A stretch of 64,000 bases of DNA from Sulfurimonas sp. (GTDB lineage Bacteria; Campylobacterota; Campylobacteria; Campylobacterales; Sulfurimonadaceae): NCBI GenBank assembly GCA_026988245.1, contig JALSLR010000035.1, positions 1 through 64,000 of the forward strand. Direction: 5' to 3'. The notes beneath the pieces were generated by a model, which did no database searches, was not told the origin of the DNA, and was given only the letters and a program-made list of their open reading frames with translations. This document shows, one piece after another, positions 33,556-43,381 of the stretch (positions are counted from its first letter, which is position 1; each line of letters opens with the position of its first letter). The position numbers and the translations under genes were made by a program.

Positions 33556-34255
33556 TAACAATAACTACTATTTTTATCTAAGTGGATTTATTTCCTTTAG
33601 TCTTTTTTTTATATTTATTGCTGTGTTTTTTTTCATGATGATGCGTGATACATCTACCCCTCAATTTGCTTTTAAAAAAGATGATTTTATTTCTATAACA
33701 CTTGAAATGCCAAGTATTAAACAAACTAAAAAGAAACAAATTCGTAAACAGATTAAAGAAAAAGTAATCAAACCAATTGTAGAGCCGGTTGAAGCGGACG
33801 AGTTAAATATTGAAGATTTATTTAGTGATGTTGCAACAAAAAATATTATAATAAAAAAAGATAAACCTAAGAGAATTGATGCAAAAAGATTGCAAGAAAT
33901 AAACAAAAAAATAGAAACTACTAAAGAAAATAGAATTGAAAAAATTGAAAAAGTTCAAGAAATAAATAGTCAATCTAGTGCAACTGAGGTTAATGAATAT
34001 TTAGCTAAAATTCAACTAAGAGTTTATGAGTCATTTCATCCACCGGCTAATTCTCAGGGACATACAGTCAAGGCTGTTATAGAACTTAATGCCTTAGGTA
34101 AAGTATTAGACTTTAGAATATTGGTGCCTTCATCTAACAGTGCCTTAAATGAAGAGTGTGACAAAATAAAAGAAAGACTATTAGGAATTAATTTTCCCAT
34201 TAACCCTGATAATGTTTCAGGAAGCTATATTATTAAATTAACATCTAAGGAATAG
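33548..34255 (+). CDS. tolA: TolA/TonB C-terminal domain protein
   Basis: N-terminal TM, charged middle, TonB_C-like end; between tolR and tolB. Confidence 0.82.
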   Translation: MVNNNNYYFYLSGFISFSLFFIFIAVFFFMMMRDTSTPQFAFKKDDFISITLEMPSIKQTKKKQIRKQIKEKVIKPIVEPVEADELNIEDLFSDVATKNIIIKKDKPKRIDAKRLQEINKKIETTKENRIEKIEKVQEINSQSSATEVNEYLAKIQLRVYESFHPPANSQGHTVKAVIELNALGKVLDFRILVPSSNSALNEECDKIKERLLGINFPINPDNVSGSYIIKLTSKE

Positions 34256-34256
34256 A

Positions 34257-35504
34257 ATGAAAATATTATGGAGTATTTTAATTGCAATGAGTCTATATGC
34301 AAGTGATGCAACAATAGAGGTTATTAAAAAAGTTCAGTCATTACCATCTTTTGCAGTAGAAGATGCTTCTACTAACAGAGATGATACATTTAAGTTAAAA
34401 TTTTTTAAATCACTAATTGCAGATCTTAATGTTATATCTATATTTAATGTTGATAGACATCATAGAATAAGTGCATATGATACTAATAGAGTGGTAGTAG
34501 AAAATAAAGATATAGACTATGTTTTAAAGTATAATCTTCAAGATAGTGATAGTGACGGCTTTACCTTGCAAATGAAACTTATAAAGGATGAGCAAATTGT
34601 CTTAAATAAAAAATATAAGGTTAGCGAATCTAAAAAATATATGTTTGTAGCACATACAATTGCGTATGAAATAAATAAATTCATGGAACAACCATCAATT
34701 GAGTGGATGAAGAAAAAAGTTATTTTTTCAAGGGTAGTTGGACCTCGCAAAAGTGAAATAGTGATAGCAGACTATACCCTTGCTTACCAGCATATTATTA
34801 TCAAAGGTGGTTTTAACTTATTTCCCAAGTGGGCTTCAAAAGAGCAAACAGGGTTTTACTATACTTCATTAAAAGAGTTTAAACCAACTTTGAAATATGT
34901 AGACACTAAAACTGCTACTAGTATTAAAATTATGGAATCTGAAGGGATGATGATTTGTTCAGATGTAAGCGAAGACGGAAAAAAAATTCTTCTTACAATG
35001 GCACCTAATGCTCAGGCAGATATTTATCTTTATGATGTAGATACTAAAAATACTACTCGTATAACAAAATATGGTGGTATAGATGTAAGTGGGCAATTTA
35101 TGGGTGAAAATAAAATTGTCTTTGTATCTAATCGTTTAGGCTATCCAAATATTTTTTCAAAAAATTTAGAAACAAATGAGTTAGAACAAATGGTATATTA
35201 TGGTAAAAATAATGCGGCCTGTAGTGCTAACGGTGAGTATATTATCTATAAAGCAAGAGAAACTTCACATGCTTTTTCTAGAAATACCTTTAATCTTCAT
35301 ATTATTTCAACAAAAACAGATTTTATTAGACGTTTAACAGCTAGTGGGGTCAATGAATTTCCTCGTTTTTCTAGAGATGGGGATGCTGTACTTTTTATAA
35401 AAAATTATAAAAATCAAAGCTCAATCGGGATTATTAGGTTAAAGCATAATAAAAACTACCTTTTTCCTCTAAAATATGGAAAAGTACAGGCGATGGATTG
35501 GTAA
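34257..35504 (+). CDS. tolB: Tol-Pal system protein TolB
   Basis: Beta-propeller repeats (DVSEDGKKILLTMAPN, GQFMGENKIVFVSNRLGYPNIF). Confidence 0.92.
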   Translation: MKILWSILIAMSLYASDATIEVIKKVQSLPSFAVEDASTNRDDTFKLKFFKSLIADLNVISIFNVDRHHRISAYDTNRVVVENKDIDYVLKYNLQDSDSDGFTLQMKLIKDEQIVLNKKYKVSESKKYMFVAHTIAYEINKFMEQPSIEWMKKKVIFSRVVGPRKSEIVIADYTLAYQHIIIKGGFNLFPKWASKEQTGFYYTSLKEFKPTLKYVDTKTATSIKIMESEGMMICSDVSEDGKKILLTMAPNAQADIYLYDVDTKNTTRITKYGGIDVSGQFMGENKIVFVSNRLGYPNIFSKNLETNELEQMVYYGKNNAACSANGEYIIYKARETSHAFSRNTFNLHIISTKTDFIRRLTASGVNEFPRFSRDGDAVLFIKNYKNQSSIGIIRLKHNKNYLFPLKYGKVQAMDW

Positions 35505-35543
35505 AAAATACTTAAATGTTATATACTATTAATATTATTTAGG

Positions 35544-35549
35544 TATAAT
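35544..35549 (+). promoter_or_regulatory. Candidate -10 element TATAAT upstream of pal
   Basis: ATTATTTAGGTATAATCAACGC in the intergenic gap. Confidence 0.6.
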
Positions 35550-35582
35550 CAACGCAATTAAATTTAAACAAGGTAATTAATT

Positions 35583-36155
35583 ATGAAAAAAATCATAGCG
35601 GCAACATCATTAGCAACACTTTTACTATTTACAGGTTGTGGTGACACTGAACCAACTCCGGCAGATCAAGCAGCAGCAGCGCAAGCAGCAGTACAAGAAA
35701 ATGCACAAGAAGTTGCAGCAGTTGAAACTGAAACTGTTCCAGCAGAAAATGCATCAGTACTTAATGAAAACGCTACTAATAATGCTGACTCAAATGAGAT
35801 GAATATGGCTTCTTTAGAAAACAAGATGTCTTCTGTAAAATTTGCTTATGATCAATATTCACTAAGTGATGAAATGAAAAGTAAAATTTCAAGTCATGCT
35901 ACTCTTGCAAATGGATCTGCAAGTGCTTTTATGATTAAACTTGAAGGAAATTGTGATGAGTGGGGAAGTGATGAATATAACTTTGCACTTGGTTTAAAAC
36001 GTGCGGATGCAGTTAAAAAAGCTTTAGTAGCTGAAGGTGTTGATGCTAATCGTATGACTATGGTGAGTTATGGTGAATCAAACCCAGTATGTACGGATAA
36101 AACTCAAGCTTGTTGGGCGAAAAATCGTCGCGTAGATTTCAAACTTCTTCCATAG
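35583..36155 (+). CDS. pal: Peptidoglycan-associated lipoprotein (OmpA family)
   Basis: Lipobox LLLFTGCGD; LEGNCDEWGSDEYNFALGLKRADAVKKAL. Confidence 0.94.
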   Translation: MKKIIAATSLATLLLFTGCGDTEPTPADQAAAAQAAVQENAQEVAAVETETVPAENASVLNENATNNADSNEMNMASLENKMSSVKFAYDQYSLSDEMKSKISSHATLANGSASAFMIKLEGNCDEWGSDEYNFALGLKRADAVKKALVAEGVDANRMTMVSYGESNPVCTDKTQACWAKNRRVDFKLLP

Positions 36156-36158
36156 CAA

Positions 36159-37091
36159 ATGATTTATAAAATAGTTGCAACATTAGCTTCTATACTTCTC
36201 TTTTCCACTCTAAATGCTGAACCTTCAGCCTTTGGAGCTGGAAATATAAACAATCCAACTCCTTATGGCTTAACTCAAGAGGAAAAAATCCTCCTTGAAA
36301 ATAAAAAGAACTTGACAAATGTAAGTTCTAAACTTAAAAAAGTTACAGTTAAAAGTAATAATCAATCAAATGAGTTAGATTCTATACGGGATAGAATAGA
36401 TGCTTTGCAAGAAATTCTAGAAAACTTAGGAAGAAAAGAGCATTTAAATAAAAAGACTTTGTTGTCTCTTGATGAAAAAAATACAAAAAGACTTAAAAGC
36501 ACTGAAGAGTACAAAAAAAGGTTAAGTGAATTTAGTCAAAAAAATTCACAAGAAATAATGAAACTTAAACTAGCATTAGCTGCTCTTAGTACCGTAGTAG
36601 AAAAAATAAATAAAGACTATGTAACTAAAGCAGAGTACAATGCTTTAGTTTTAGATGTAAATAAATTTAAAGATGTTGTTAGTAAAGAACTATCAACTAC
36701 AACAAAAAGAACAGCATTCTCAGGAAAAACTAAGGCTGAGATAGCTAAAGAAGCAAAGTCTTTATATGATAAAAAACGATATACTCAGGCTATACAGTTT
36801 TACTCTTATTTGATTGAACGTAACTACAAGCCAGCTCGTGCGCATTATATGATTGGCAATATGAACTATTATAGAAAAAATTATGATGAAGCTATAGCTT
36901 ATTATAAAAAAAGTGCAAAATTATACTCTAAAGCTAAATATATGCCTCTTTTAATGTTAAATACTGCCTACTCAATGCAACATTTGGGCGATATGAAAAA
37001 TGCAAAAGCTTTTTTTGGTGCAGTTATTAAAAAATTTCCAGGTACTAAGTATGCAAGGGAAGCAAAAAAAGAGATAGACTTAATGAAGTAG
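36159..37091 (+). CDS. cpoB: Tol-Pal system tetratricopeptide protein (YbgF/CpoB-like)
   Basis: Coiled coil plus C-terminal TPRs, after pal. Confidence 0.85.
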   Translation: MIYKIVATLASILLFSTLNAEPSAFGAGNINNPTPYGLTQEEKILLENKKNLTNVSSKLKKVTVKSNNQSNELDSIRDRIDALQEILENLGRKEHLNKKTLLSLDEKNTKRLKSTEEYKKRLSEFSQKNSQEIMKLKLALAALSTVVEKINKDYVTKAEYNALVLDVNKFKDVVSKELSTTTKRTAFSGKTKAEIAKEAKSLYDKKRYTQAIQFYSYLIERNYKPARAHYMIGNMNYYRKNYDEAIAYYKKSAKLYSKAKYMPLLMLNTAYSMQHLGDMKNAKAFFGAVIKKFPGTKYAREAKKEIDLMK

Positions 37092-37168
37092 GGACTTTAA
37101 GATAATTCAGCCCAAATATATAAAAAAATGGTAAAATCCATTTTAAATTTAATATAGGAACTATAATT

Positions 37169-37684
37169 ATGGCAATAGAAGCAAATCAAATTGTATCATT
37201 AGAATATGAAGTAAAAGATGGCGATCAAATAGTAGACAGTAATGTTGGTGGAACTCCACTTGTATTTATGTTTGGTAAGGGTCAAATTATTCCTGGACTA
37301 GAATCTGGAATTGTAAATATGTCTATCGGTGAAAAAGGAGAAATCCTTGTGAAAGCTGCTGATGCATATGGTGAATTTAATGAAGATGCGAAACAAGAAG
37401 TACCGAAAAATCAGTTTGAAGGAATTGATTTAGAAGTTGGTATGACTTTATATGGTCAAGGTGAAGACGGTGGGACTGTTCAAGTTGTAGTCAAAGAGAT
37501 AGGTGAAGAAAATATTATTATAGATTTTAATCATCCTTTAGCTGGAAAAGATTTGATGTTTAGTGTTACCCTTAACAATATTAGAGAAGCTTCTGCCGAA
37601 GAAGCTATGACTGGTATACCAGCTGAAAATGCGCAAGCAGATGATGGTTGTTGTAGTACTGGTTCAAGTTGTGGATGCGACTAA
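37169..37684 (+). CDS. slyD: FKBP-type peptidyl-prolyl isomerase SlyD
   Basis: YEVKDGDQIVDSN, FMFGKGQIIPGLE, Cys-rich C-terminus CCSTGSSCGCD. Confidence 0.93.
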   Translation: MAIEANQIVSLEYEVKDGDQIVDSNVGGTPLVFMFGKGQIIPGLESGIVNMSIGEKGEILVKAADAYGEFNEDAKQEVPKNQFEGIDLEVGMTLYGQGEDGGTVQVVVKEIGEENIIIDFNHPLAGKDLMFSVTLNNIREASAEEAMTGIPAENAQADDGCCSTGSSCGCD

Positions 37685-38426
37685 TTTCGTAACTGCTTGC
37701 GCATCTTCTGCGCAAGCTTACAAAACAGCAACCTTATTAAAAACATTAAGTGTTAATGCACTCATAAGTGGTGAGATAGGTGTTGGAAAAAAAACTCTTG
37801 CAAAATATATATTAAGTGATGCTAACTTGTATGATGCATCTGAGTATGAAGAAATACTTCTAGCATTACAAAACTTAAAAGAAATCATTATAGTAAATTT
37901 TGAAAATATACCCAATATAAAAAAAGTTTTAGATCTTGTGAAAGAGAAAAAAGTTCGTTTAGTTGCTACTGCAAATAGCTCTTTTTATAGTGAGTATATA
38001 GATGATGCCTTTAGTGTAAAATTTGATATACCGCCATTGTCATCTAGAGAAGAAGATGTTAAAGAATTAATTAAAATTTATATGGATGAAGCTGCTAAGC
38101 TTTTTAAAACAAGTGCAGTTTTGGATATGAAAAATTTTAGACCTGATTTATCTCAAAACTCGAATTCTCTTAGACGACAGTTAATGATAAGCTCATTACT
38201 TCAAGATATCAATGATATAGAATTAATGGATATTCTAGAAAACTATATAGAAGATAAACTTGGTTCCAATAGTGATTATAGAAAGTTTTTATATCTCTAT
38301 GAAGTTCCACTTATTAGAGCAGGTTTAGTTAAGTTTAAATCTCAATTGCAGCTTTCAGATAAGTTGGGTTTAAATAGAAATACTTTAAGAAAAAAAATTG
38401 CAGATAATAAAGGATATTTAAAATGA
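37671..38426 (+). CDS. Degenerate sigma-54-activator-like ATPase with C-terminal Fis-type HTH (start uncertain; ORF track gives 37629)
   Basis: SGEIGVGKKTLAKYIL, PPLSSREEDVKELI, HTH LQLSDKLGLNRNTLRKKI. Confidence 0.7.
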   Translation: MDATNFVTACASSAQAYKTATLLKTLSVNALISGEIGVGKKTLAKYILSDANLYDASEYEEILLALQNLKEIIIVNFENIPNIKKVLDLVKEKKVRLVATANSSFYSEYIDDAFSVKFDIPPLSSREEDVKELIKIYMDEAAKLFKTSAVLDMKNFRPDLSQNSNSLRRQLMISSLLQDINDIELMDILENYIEDKLGSNSDYRKFLYLYEVPLIRAGLVKFKSQLQLSDKLGLNRNTLRKKIADNKGYLK

Positions 38427-39361
38427 AAAAAATAGCAATGATCTTTTCAGGTCAGGGATCTCAAGCAGTCGGAATGGGAAAAGAATTTTACGAAACAAGC
38501 GAAGTGGCACGTGAGATGTTTGCAAAAGCAGGTGAACGTATAGGTATTGATTTTAAAGCATTAATTTTTGAAGAAAATGACAAACTAGGTCAAACAGCAT
38601 ATACTCAACCTGCGATTCTTTTAGTTCAAATGGTTGCATATAAGTTGTTTAAAGATGCGTGTCCAGATATAAAAGCTGAACTATTTTTAGGGCACTCTCT
38701 TGGCGAATTTTCTGCTTTATGTGCAGCTGGTGCTATAGACTATGTTGATGCGGTAGAGTTAGTTCATAATCGAGGTAAATATATGCAAAGTGCTTGTGAT
38801 AATATTGAAGCTGGTATGATGGTACTGGTTGGTCTTGATGATGCTAAGGTAGAAGAAGTGTGTAGAGTAGCGCAGGCTGATGGTAAAAAAGTATGGCCAG
38901 CAAATTATAATCAAGATGGTCAACTAGTGGTAGCTGGTATGAAATCTGACTTACAATCATTAGAACAAACATTTAAAGATGCTGGCGCTAAACGTGCATT
39001 GCTATTGGACATGTCTGTAGCTTCTCATTGTGAGTTGTTAAGCCCAGCACAAGAACCTCTTGCTGAACTTATGTCAAGTATGCTTAAAGATAGTTTTGAA
39101 GCTCCTGTAGTGTCTAACGTTACTACAAATAGATACTCTACAAAATCAGTTGCAATTTCATTATTAACAGACCAATTAGTGAAGCCTGTTAAATACAAAC
39201 AATCAATTTTAGCAATTGCTGGTGATGTAGATATGGCTATAGAGTTTGGAAATGGAATCGTTCTAAAAGGTCTTAACAGAAGAATTGCAAAAGAGCTTAA
39301 AACTCTTAATATTTCTGACATGGCAACTCTACAGAGCGTAAAAGAAGAAATCTGTTTATAA
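38423..39361 (+). CDS. fabD: Malonyl-CoA-ACP transacylase
   Basis: IFSGQGSQAVGMGKEFY, LFLGHSLGEFSALCAAGAI. Confidence 0.97.
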   Translation: MKKIAMIFSGQGSQAVGMGKEFYETSEVAREMFAKAGERIGIDFKALIFEENDKLGQTAYTQPAILLVQMVAYKLFKDACPDIKAELFLGHSLGEFSALCAAGAIDYVDAVELVHNRGKYMQSACDNIEAGMMVLVGLDDAKVEEVCRVAQADGKKVWPANYNQDGQLVVAGMKSDLQSLEQTFKDAGAKRALLLDMSVASHCELLSPAQEPLAELMSSMLKDSFEAPVVSNVTTNRYSTKSVAISLLTDQLVKPVKYKQSILAIAGDVDMAIEFGNGIVLKGLNRRIAKELKTLNISDMATLQSVKEEICL

Positions 39362-39362
39362 T

Positions 39363-40079
39363 ATGAAAGTAACCCTTGCTCAATATTCACCAAAACTCAA
39401 TCGCACAAACTTAAAACAGGTTTGTACGATAGTTGAGCAAAATATAAAACAAAGTGATTTGGTAGTATTTCCAGAGCTATCATTAAGTGGTTATCTACTC
39501 CAAGATAAACTCTATGAAGATGCATGGGCTTTAGAAGAGTTAAGTACTTTAGCATCATTATCTAATGATATTGACATAGTTATAGGTTTAGCCCTTCGTG
39601 ATGGAGATGAGTTTACAAATTCAGCGCTTTATTTTTCTGCTGGTAAACTTCTTTCAAAACATGACAAAGTTCATCTTCCAAATTATGGAATGTTTGAGGA
39701 GGCTAGGTACTTTAAAGCGGGTAGTATTTTTGAAAGTTTTATAACTAAATTTGGAAAGATCTCTATGGTCGTTTGTGAAGATTTATGGCATAAAGATGTT
39801 CATAAAGATTTAATGAAAGAAAATCCAGAGTATATTATAGCCCTTGTCGCATCTCCTGCTCGGGGTTTTAGTGACGATGGGTTAGATATAGAAAAAAAAT
39901 GGTTTAGCATCATCAAAAAAGTTGCCTTAGAGTGTGATGCTAAGCTTATCTTTGTCAACCGTGTTGGTTTTGAAGATGGGCTTGGTTTTTGGGGTGGATC
40001 TTGCGTAGTAAATAATGATGCTAAGATAATAGAACAATTACCTCATTATGATGAATTAATAAAAACAATAGGAATATAA
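39363..40079 (+). CDS. Carbon-nitrogen hydrolase (nitrilase) family protein
   Basis: VVFPELSLSGYLLQD, SMVVCEDLWHKDV. Confidence 0.9.
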   Translation: MKVTLAQYSPKLNRTNLKQVCTIVEQNIKQSDLVVFPELSLSGYLLQDKLYEDAWALEELSTLASLSNDIDIVIGLALRDGDEFTNSALYFSAGKLLSKHDKVHLPNYGMFEEARYFKAGSIFESFITKFGKISMVVCEDLWHKDVHKDLMKENPEYIIALVASPARGFSDDGLDIEKKWFSIIKKVALECDAKLIFVNRVGFEDGLGFWGGSCVVNNDAKIIEQLPHYDELIKTIGI

Positions 40080-40775
40080 ATGAAAATAGCAATAATGGGT
40101 GCAATGCCAGAAGAAGTAGCACCAATATTAGAAAAGTTAGGCTCTTATAAAACAACTAAATATGCAGATAATGAATATTATGAAGCAACTTATAAAGGTG
40201 TTGAAGTTGTAGTAGCTTATAGTAAAATAGGCAAAGTGTTTTCTACTTTAACAGCATCTACGATGATTCAACATTTTGGTTGTGATATCTTGCTATTTTC
40301 AGGTGTAGCTGGAGGGATAAATCCATCTCTTAAAATAGGTGATTTGATAGTAGCTACGAAACTTTCTCAACATGACCTGGATATAACTGCATTTGGTCAT
40401 CCTATGGGTTTCGTTCCTGGTGGTAGTGTCTTTGTGGAAGCAGATAGTGAATTAATAAAAATTTCCAAAGATGTTGCCCTTGAGTTAGGAAAAACAGTTC
40501 AAGAAGGTACCATTGCTACGGGCGATCAGTTTATTCATGATGCTAAGGTCAAAGAGAATATAGTTACACATTTTAATGCAGATGCTTTAGAGATGGAGGG
40601 TGCTTCAGTTGCTGTTGTATGTAATGCTTTAGACGTTCCGTTTTTTATACTTCGTGCTATAAGTGATACTGCTGATACTGATGCTAGTTTTTCATTTGAT
40701 GAGTTTATGGAGTCAAGTGCAGTCATTTCAGCAGAGTTTATTATGAAGATGGTTGATAAAGTTATAGTTAAATAA
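40080..40775 (+). CDS. mtn: 5'-methylthioadenosine/S-adenosylhomocysteine nucleosidase
   Basis: MKIAIMGAMPEEVAPI, FSGVAGGINPSLKIGDLIVA, DALEMEGASVA. Confidence 0.96.
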   Translation: MKIAIMGAMPEEVAPILEKLGSYKTTKYADNEYYEATYKGVEVVVAYSKIGKVFSTLTASTMIQHFGCDILLFSGVAGGINPSLKIGDLIVATKLSQHDLDITAFGHPMGFVPGGSVFVEADSELIKISKDVALELGKTVQEGTIATGDQFIHDAKVKENIVTHFNADALEMEGASVAVVCNALDVPFFILRAISDTADTDASFSFDEFMESSAVISAEFIMKMVDKVIVK

Positions 40776-41537
40776 ATGAAAAATATTTGCCCATCTAAAA
40801 AAATTATGTCTAAACTCGGTAAAACAAATGCTGAGTTTGACTTGATAGAAGAGGGCGATAAAATTCTTGTTGGACTAAGTGGTGGTAAAGATTCTCTAAC
40901 TATGATTCACGCTATGGCTGAACAAAAACGTCGAGCTCCTTTTGATTTTGAGTTTCTTGCTGTAACTATAGGTTATGGGATGGGTGAAAATTTTGATAGT
41001 TTATCTAGTCATTGCGAGAAACATGGAATTAATCATATAGTTCATGATACTAAAACATATGAATTAGCTAAAGAAAAAATACGTAAAAATTCATCTTTTT
41101 GTAGTTTCTTCTCCCGTATGAGACGGGGTTACTTATATAGTGTTGCTCTTGAAAATGGATGCAATAAAGTAGCCTTAGGTCATCATATGGATGATGCTGC
41201 TGAGAGTTTTTTTATGAACTTTATTTATAATGGACAGATGCGTAGTCTTGCACCAAAATACAAGGCTGAAAATGGTCTCGTAGTTATACGTCCACTTATA
41301 CAAATGAGAGAAAGACAACTTTTGGCATTTGTAGTAGAAAATGAGATAGAAGCTATAGGTGATGAAGCCTGCCCAGCTATGCGATTTGATGTAAAAATGC
41401 CTCATGCACGTGCAAAAATGAAAGTGATGTTAGCTAAAATGGAAAAAGATTTTCCACAACTATTTACTTCATTAAATGCTGCATTTAAAAATATTAGTGT
41501 AGATAGTTTTTTTGATAAAGAGAAGTTTTCTTTATAA
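40776..41537 (+). CDS. TtcA-like tRNA 2-thiolation PP-loop ATPase
   Basis: PP-loop LVGLSGGKDSLTM; SRMRRGYLY; LGHHMDDAAESFF. Confidence 0.85.
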   Translation: MKNICPSKKIMSKLGKTNAEFDLIEEGDKILVGLSGGKDSLTMIHAMAEQKRRAPFDFEFLAVTIGYGMGENFDSLSSHCEKHGINHIVHDTKTYELAKEKIRKNSSFCSFFSRMRRGYLYSVALENGCNKVALGHHMDDAAESFFMNFIYNGQMRSLAPKYKAENGLVVIRPLIQMRERQLLAFVVENEIEAIGDEACPAMRFDVKMPHARAKMKVMLAKMEKDFPQLFTSLNAAFKNISVDSFFDKEKFSL

Positions 41538-42035
41538 TTATTTGTTAGTATTATCTTCTAAAACTTCTTCATCTTGAGCAATTTGCTCTTTTTTTGTTTC
41601 TAGTGTTTCATCTTTTAATCTCTGTAGAAATTGTAAAATATTTTCCTGATATGCTATAGTATCTGTATCATAAGATAAGGCGATGAACTTTTGAAGTTCA
41701 TCAATATTGATTTTTTTAGCATATCTAGGGATGATTTTTAAATCTTTTTGGATACTTGCCACTAATGTATCAATATCAAGACCATTGTCATCTTTTACTT
41801 TTTTAACTTTTTCTTTTGTTGTAAGCATCAAAAGATTTGCTCTTTCTTCATCCTCTTTATATATATTAGAAGCAATGCTCTTTACTAGAACATAAGACTC
41901 AACAGTAGAGTCTTCATTTGCAGAGATAATAAGTGCAAAAACTTTCGCACGGAACTCTAAAGAACCATGATGATGAATAAAAAGTTCACGAAAAGCACCA
42001 AAAAAGTGATTTTTTAATCTAAAAAAAAGTCTCAT
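41538..42035 (-). CDS. Hypothetical protein (possibly TerB-like helical domain)
   Basis: 165 aa ORF, minus strand, stop codon directly abuts the preceding convergent stop. Confidence 0.65.
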   Translation of the reverse strand: MRLFFRLKNHFFGAFRELFIHHHGSLEFRAKVFALIISANEDSTVESYVLVKSIASNIYKEDEERANLLMLTTKEKVKKVKDDNGLDIDTLVASIQKDLKIIPRYAKKINIDELQKFIALSYDTDTIAYQENILQFLQRLKDETLETKKEQIAQDEEVLEDNTNK

Positions 42036-42088
42036 ATAAAGTCCTTATGGTATTATACACTAAAGTATTATATATGGAGATTTAAAAT

Positions 42089-42799
42089 ATGGGTAGAGCG
42101 TTTGAGTATAGAAAAGCATCAAAACTAAAAAGATGGGGAGCAATGTCTAAGTTGTTTCCAAAACTAGGTAAGATTATAACTATGGCAGCAAAAGAGGGTA
42201 GTAGTGACCCAGACATGAACTCTAAACTTCGTACAGCTATTATAAATGCTAAGGCTGAAAATATGCCTAAAGATAACATAGAAGCTGCTATAAAAAGAGC
42301 CTCTGCTAAAGATACTGCTAGTATGTTAGAGGTTAATTTTGAAGGTAAAGCACCACATGGTGTATTACTATTTATAGAGTGTATGACTGATAATAACACT
42401 AGAACAGTCGCTAATGTAAAAAATATTCTTACAAAGCATGGTGGTGAACTTTTAACAAATGGCTCGTTAGAATTTATGTTTGATAGAAAAGCATTAATAG
42501 AGTTTGATTTAAAAGAGGGAATGGATGTTGAAGAGTTAGAGTTAGAACTCATAGATGCTGGTCTTGAAGAGATTGAAGTAGAGGATAACGAGGCCTTGGT
42601 TACAGCTGATTATACTAGTTTCGGTACACTCAATAATGCGATAGAAGCAATGGATATAGAAATAAAAAAAGCTACTTTAGAACGTATGGCAAATACCCCT
42701 CTCAGTATCACAGAGGAACAGCAAGTTGATATTGACAAAATATTAGAACGACTTACAGATGATGAAGATGTTCAAAAGGTCTTCAGTAACCTAGCGTAA
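42089..42799 (+). CDS. YebC/PmpR family DNA-binding protein
   Basis: [38 protein letters not shown]. Confidence 0.96.
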   Translation: MGRAFEYRKASKLKRWGAMSKLFPKLGKIITMAAKEGSSDPDMNSKLRTAIINAKAENMPKDNIEAAIKRASAKDTASMLEVNFEGKAPHGVLLFIECMTDNNTRTVANVKNILTKHGGELLTNGSLEFMFDRKALIEFDLKEGMDVEELELELIDAGLEEIEVEDNEALVTADYTSFGTLNNAIEAMDIEIKKATLERMANTPLSITEEQQVDIDKILERLTDDEDVQKVFSNLA

Positions 42800-43381
42800 A
42801 TGAAATATGTAAGTGATATAGTAACAAATACTTTAGAGATAAAACAATCTAAATTTATCTCTTACTTACTTTCCTATACTCTCTATAAAGACACCTTATC
42901 ATCATTAAAAGAACAACACCCAAAAGCGAGACATTTTGTAGTCGCCTATAGATACCTCAATGAATACAATCAAATAGTTGAATATTCAAGTGATGATGGC
43001 GAACCCAAAGGAACTTCTGGTAAGCCAACATTAATGGTACTTCAAGGTACAAATCTTATCAACAGTGCAATAATCACTATAAGGTACTTTGGCGGTACTA
43101 AACTTGGTACTGGTGGTCTTGTTCGTGCATATTCTGATGCTACTAACTTAGTAATTAATAAAGCCGAACTCATGGAGTATAAAGATGAGATATTTAAAAC
43201 TATAGTATTTAGTTATAGTGATATAGGTAAAGTTGAGTATGAATGCTCAAAAAATGCTATAAATATTGTAAATAAAGAGTTTTTAAATGCTGCTAAATTT
43301 GAGATAAAAGCTACAAAAGAGAGTTTAGAAATATTCTTTACTAAACTCTCTCGTATAATTACAGAAGTTAGTCTTACATAG
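42800..43381 (+). CDS. YigZ/IMPACT family protein
   Basis: SKFISYL, ARHFVVAYRY, SSDDGEPKGTSGKPTLMVLQG, TIRYFGGTKLGTGGLVRAY. Confidence 0.95.
   Translation: MKYVSDIVTNTLEIKQSKFISYLLSYTLYKDTLSSLKEQHPKARHFVVAYRYLNEYNQIVEYSSDDGEPKGTSGKPTLMVLQGTNLINSAIITIRYFGGTKLGTGGLVRAYSDATNLVINKAELMEYKDEIFKTIVFSYSDIGKVEYECSKNAINIVNKEFLNAAKFEIKATKESLEIFFTKLSRIITEVSLT

Noticed and set aside
41535-41540. Directly abutting convergent stop codons (TAATTA) between the TtcA-like gene and the minus-strand hypothetical
   Set aside because: Compact tail-to-tail arrangement is common in dense genomes; not evidence of a special mechanism.
42082-42552. 156-aa minus ORF over the YebC gene
   Set aside because: Antisense of a confidently identified gene.
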